NCBI RefSeq assembly: GCF_000485595.1
Contig: NW_014577872.1
Coordinates: forward strand, 32,066 to 66,366
Reading direction: 5' to 3'
DNA length: 34,301 bases
From: Priapulus caudatus
Taxonomy: Eukaryota > Priapulida > Priapulimorpha > Priapulimorphida > Priapulidae
Part shown: piece after piece, positions 32,213-34,301 of the stretch
Numbering within the stretch: the first letter of the stretch is position 1
Layout of the letters: each line of letters opens with the position of its first letter
The notes under the pieces: generated by a model
Seen by the model: the letters and a program-made list of their open reading frames with translations, nothing else
Database searches by the model: none
What the model was told of the DNA's origin: nothing
Program-made: the position numbers and the translations under genes

Positions 32213-33568
32213 CGCGCTAACCGCGGCAGCATCATGCAAATATTTTGCGCCGCCACGTTTCGCGTGTGTTTATCTGCGCGGCATATAAATCTGTAACTTT
32301 ATGGACTGCCGCGTGCACGCGCGCCTTGCACGTATCGCACTCGCCGCACTGGAGTTAGTCACGGGTGCGTTGTAAAGAGCGCGCGACCGCAGGAATGTTT
32401 GGCAGCCTGCCAGCGTCTGCTCGCAGCTCCTGCTGACTGATACGCCTTTTTCCGTCACTGTAATGAACCCGTAGTGCGGCAAGTATAACGTCTATGTTGC
32501 CGCTTACAAAGAACCACTGAGGTGTGGAAGACGTTCCCTCGATGACCCCGCGAGAAGGAAAGCGTAGCGCTGTTAGCGCCAGCAGCCGGAACGTGCTGAA
32601 TGTGTGCTGTATAGACACAGCTATAGTAATCCTTACCGAGGAATTCATGCGCATGTATGTGGGAGCGTTTTAGGAAAATGTGCCTGTTTTTTAATTTCTA
32701 AAGAATTGATAATAACGTACATGAATTAATAACGTAATTATAGCGTAATAATAATAACGCAATTGGAAATAACGTGGTAATTTACAAACACTTATTGTGT
32801 GAAATTTAAATTATCTACTGGAGAGAGAGAGAAAGAGTGAAAGAGAGAAAGACAGACAGAGCGAGCGAGAGAGATACAGGGAGAGCTAGCAAAAGAGTAC
32901 CAAAACAAGAACACAACGAAGACTACCTGTCTCATACTTTCATTGCGTAGCTTTCACTGTATACTTGAGCGGCGGCGGGAGAAGTGAAAGCATCTTGTAA
33001 ACGTTGGCTTCATTGCCCCTTTTCTTAAATTTACAGTAAACACAGTAGGTGCACAGCTGCGTTTTTCTACCCCAACATAAAAAAACACATATTATTTGAA
33101 AGGACCCTGTTGGTGATGTTGAAATTACTTATCGTGTTTACAATAAGCTAATGACGATGAATCGCTGACGACTTAATGGTTATACAAACTGACATGCGCA
33201 GATTGCGGTTCCGTGACGTAGCCGCGGCGCACACAGACACGTGCCATCGCTACTATCCGCTGCTGTGACGTCAGCGCGCGTCAGACGTAACTTCAGCGCG
33301 TCAGTGCGCATCAGATTTGATGTCCGCGCGTAAACACCGTAGACTGCAGAAGCCAAACCCGAACGCACGAACAATACGATACCGGAGTCATGCATGAGCA
33401 ATCGGGCGTCATTATATTAATGTGAATTCCTATAACACATTCTGGTGCGTGCTTTCCTCATACCGCCCGTCGATCCGTGCGTGCGTGCGTGCATTCGTGC
33501 GCGCGCGTGATACACGCGCGTAAAAATTTAGATTAGACCTGGTTAAAATCGGTTAAACGGGAAGTTAA
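32213..33568 (+). other. Mixed flank after triplet region, copy 2
   Basis: Counterpart of about 19498-20904. AT-rich part (about 32690-32800), GA-rich part (about 32820-32870), CRE at 33266-33273 and GCGT repeats (about 33478-33492). No open frame shared with copy 1. Confidence 0.6.
33266..33273. promoter_or_regulatory. Perfect CRE palindrome TGACGTCA
   Basis: Counterpart of 20605-20612 with the same flanks. Confidence 0.35.
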
Positions 33569-33886
33569 AATCGGAAATTTATCTTGAAAACGGCGATTAA
33601 AACGGAACTCGTGTTAAAATCTGGAATCAAATCCAAAAAGATCAATCGGGCCCCCGAGAACAAAAAATCTAATTTAACTGTAGAGACAATCAATTTAAAA
33701 CCAGGAATAAGCCAGATCGCGTTTAAAACGCATCTCCAGTCAAAGGCGAAAGAAATTCGAGCATTTCGGGGATCATGCCGCCAACAAATCGATGTTCAGT
33801 TGCAGGTGTCATTCCCGCAGTCTCTTATTTTCTGGTCGGACTCATTGCCAGCTCGTAAAACTGTCTCGCCCATCTATTTGGCGTGA
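33569..33886 (+). CDS. ATG-less open frame, unknown function, possible exon
   Basis: About 105 codons are open from just after a TAA at 33566 to TGA at 33884. The deduced sequence (for example INRAPENKKSNLTVETINLK, then QQIDVQLQVSFPQSLIFWSD) is varied, Lys-rich at the start and mixed later, unlike the repeat frames elsewhere. No ATG lies in it, so it would have to be an internal or last exon or a gene remnant; I see no strong splice acceptor. No signal peptide, membrane helix or known motif. It ends about 70 bp before the 35-bp minisatellite. The other copy (20905-21243) has several frame-breaking indels. Confidence 0.2.
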   Translation, partial: NRKFILKTAIKTELVLKSGIKSKKINRAPENKKSNLTVETINLKPGISQIAFKTHLQSKAKEIRAFRGSCRQQIDVQLQVSFPQSLIFWSDSLPARKTVSPIYLA

Positions 33887-33957
33887 CGGTGAACGACGCG
33901 GCGCGCTGTTTTTTTCTATCGATGATCGTGGGAGAGCGTTAAACGGTCGGGCAGGCG

Positions 33958-34301
33958 TACGGGGATGCTGGGGTTTAGCAGACATGTGGGGATGCAGGGA
34001 TGCTAGGGTCTAGCAGACATGTGAGGATGCAGGGATGCTGGGGTTTAGCAGACATGTGGGGATGCAGGGATGCTGGGGTTTAGCAGGCATGTGAGGATGC
34101 AGGAATGCTGGGGTTTAGCAGACATGTGGGGATGCAGGGATGCTGGGGTTTAGCAGACATGTGGGGATGCAGGGATGCTGGGATTTAGCAGGCATGTGGG
34201 GATGCAGGGATGCTAGGGTCTAGCAGACATGTGGGGATGCAGGGATGCTGGGGTTTAGCAGACATGTGATGATGCAGGGATGCTGGGATTTAGCAGGCAT
34301 G
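33958..34301 (+). repeat. 35-bp minisatellite, clean copy, runs off the window
   Basis: About ten near-perfect 35-bp units (GGATGCTGGGGTTTAGCAG + ACATGTGGGGATGCAG). Variants: GGGGTTTAG / AGGGTCTAG / GGGATTTAG, AGACATG / AGGCATG, TGGGGATG / TGAGGATG / TGATGATG. The array continues past the end, so its length is unknown. Confidence 0.97.

Overview
This window looks like non-coding nuclear DNA from an animal, most likely an invertebrate and perhaps an arthropod, but I cannot name the organism. The reasons: no compact operon-like gene order; very dense di-, tri- and hexanucleotide microsatellites (CT, CA/TG, AAC, AGT, AGC, GGTAGT); CpG not depleted; several tandem minisatellites; two short elements with terminal inverted repeats (TIRs); and TATA-box and splice-donor-like sites. 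I see no rRNA, tRNA, CRISPR array or recognisable protein-coding gene. Nearly all long open frames are microsatellite or minisatellite read-through.

Layout. 1-741 is a CT-rich tract. 742-2440 (block A, copy 1) recurs at 8413-10190 (copy 2). Between them lie a trinucleotide-rich stretch, two adjacent TIR elements with (CCCTAA)n cores (3323-3527 and 3573-3793), a CA/GA microsatellite, a CAGCTG-dense inverted array (4483-5418), about 1.9 kb with nothing identifiable, and a pyrimidine-rich stretch. A 22-bp satellite follows (10190-11479), then a 25-N gap.

From 11505 a composite unit appears: block B (CT-rich, then unique, then CA), block X (about 2.5 kb with a GA-rich minisatellite), a second B, block Y (about 1.7 kb, with the best promoter/first-exon candidate), about 1.2 kb of trinucleotide and hexanucleotide repeats, a flank of about 1.8 kb, and a 35-bp minisatellite. 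X to 35-mer spans about 12497-22065 and repeats at 25366-34301, where the window ends. The two are about 12.7-12.9 kb apart. Between them lie a 39-bp minisatellite, about 1.3 kb of single-copy DNA, a 10-N gap, a clean 22-bp satellite array, a short single-copy stretch with a perfect CTCF-type motif, and a TG tract.

Where I compared the paired copies they are nearly identical except for scattered single-base indels, often at homopolymers. The same minisatellites are clean in one place and indel-ridden in another. This fits a draft assembly with gaps filled by uncorrected long reads, so apparent frameshifts are unreliable and part of the duplication may be artefact. The only gene-like signals I would defend at low to moderate level are a TATA / ATG / hydrophobic leader / GTAAGC donor arrangement (30533-30698, copy at 17677-17846) and a few short open frames of unknown function. 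I found no convincing new multi-gene system.
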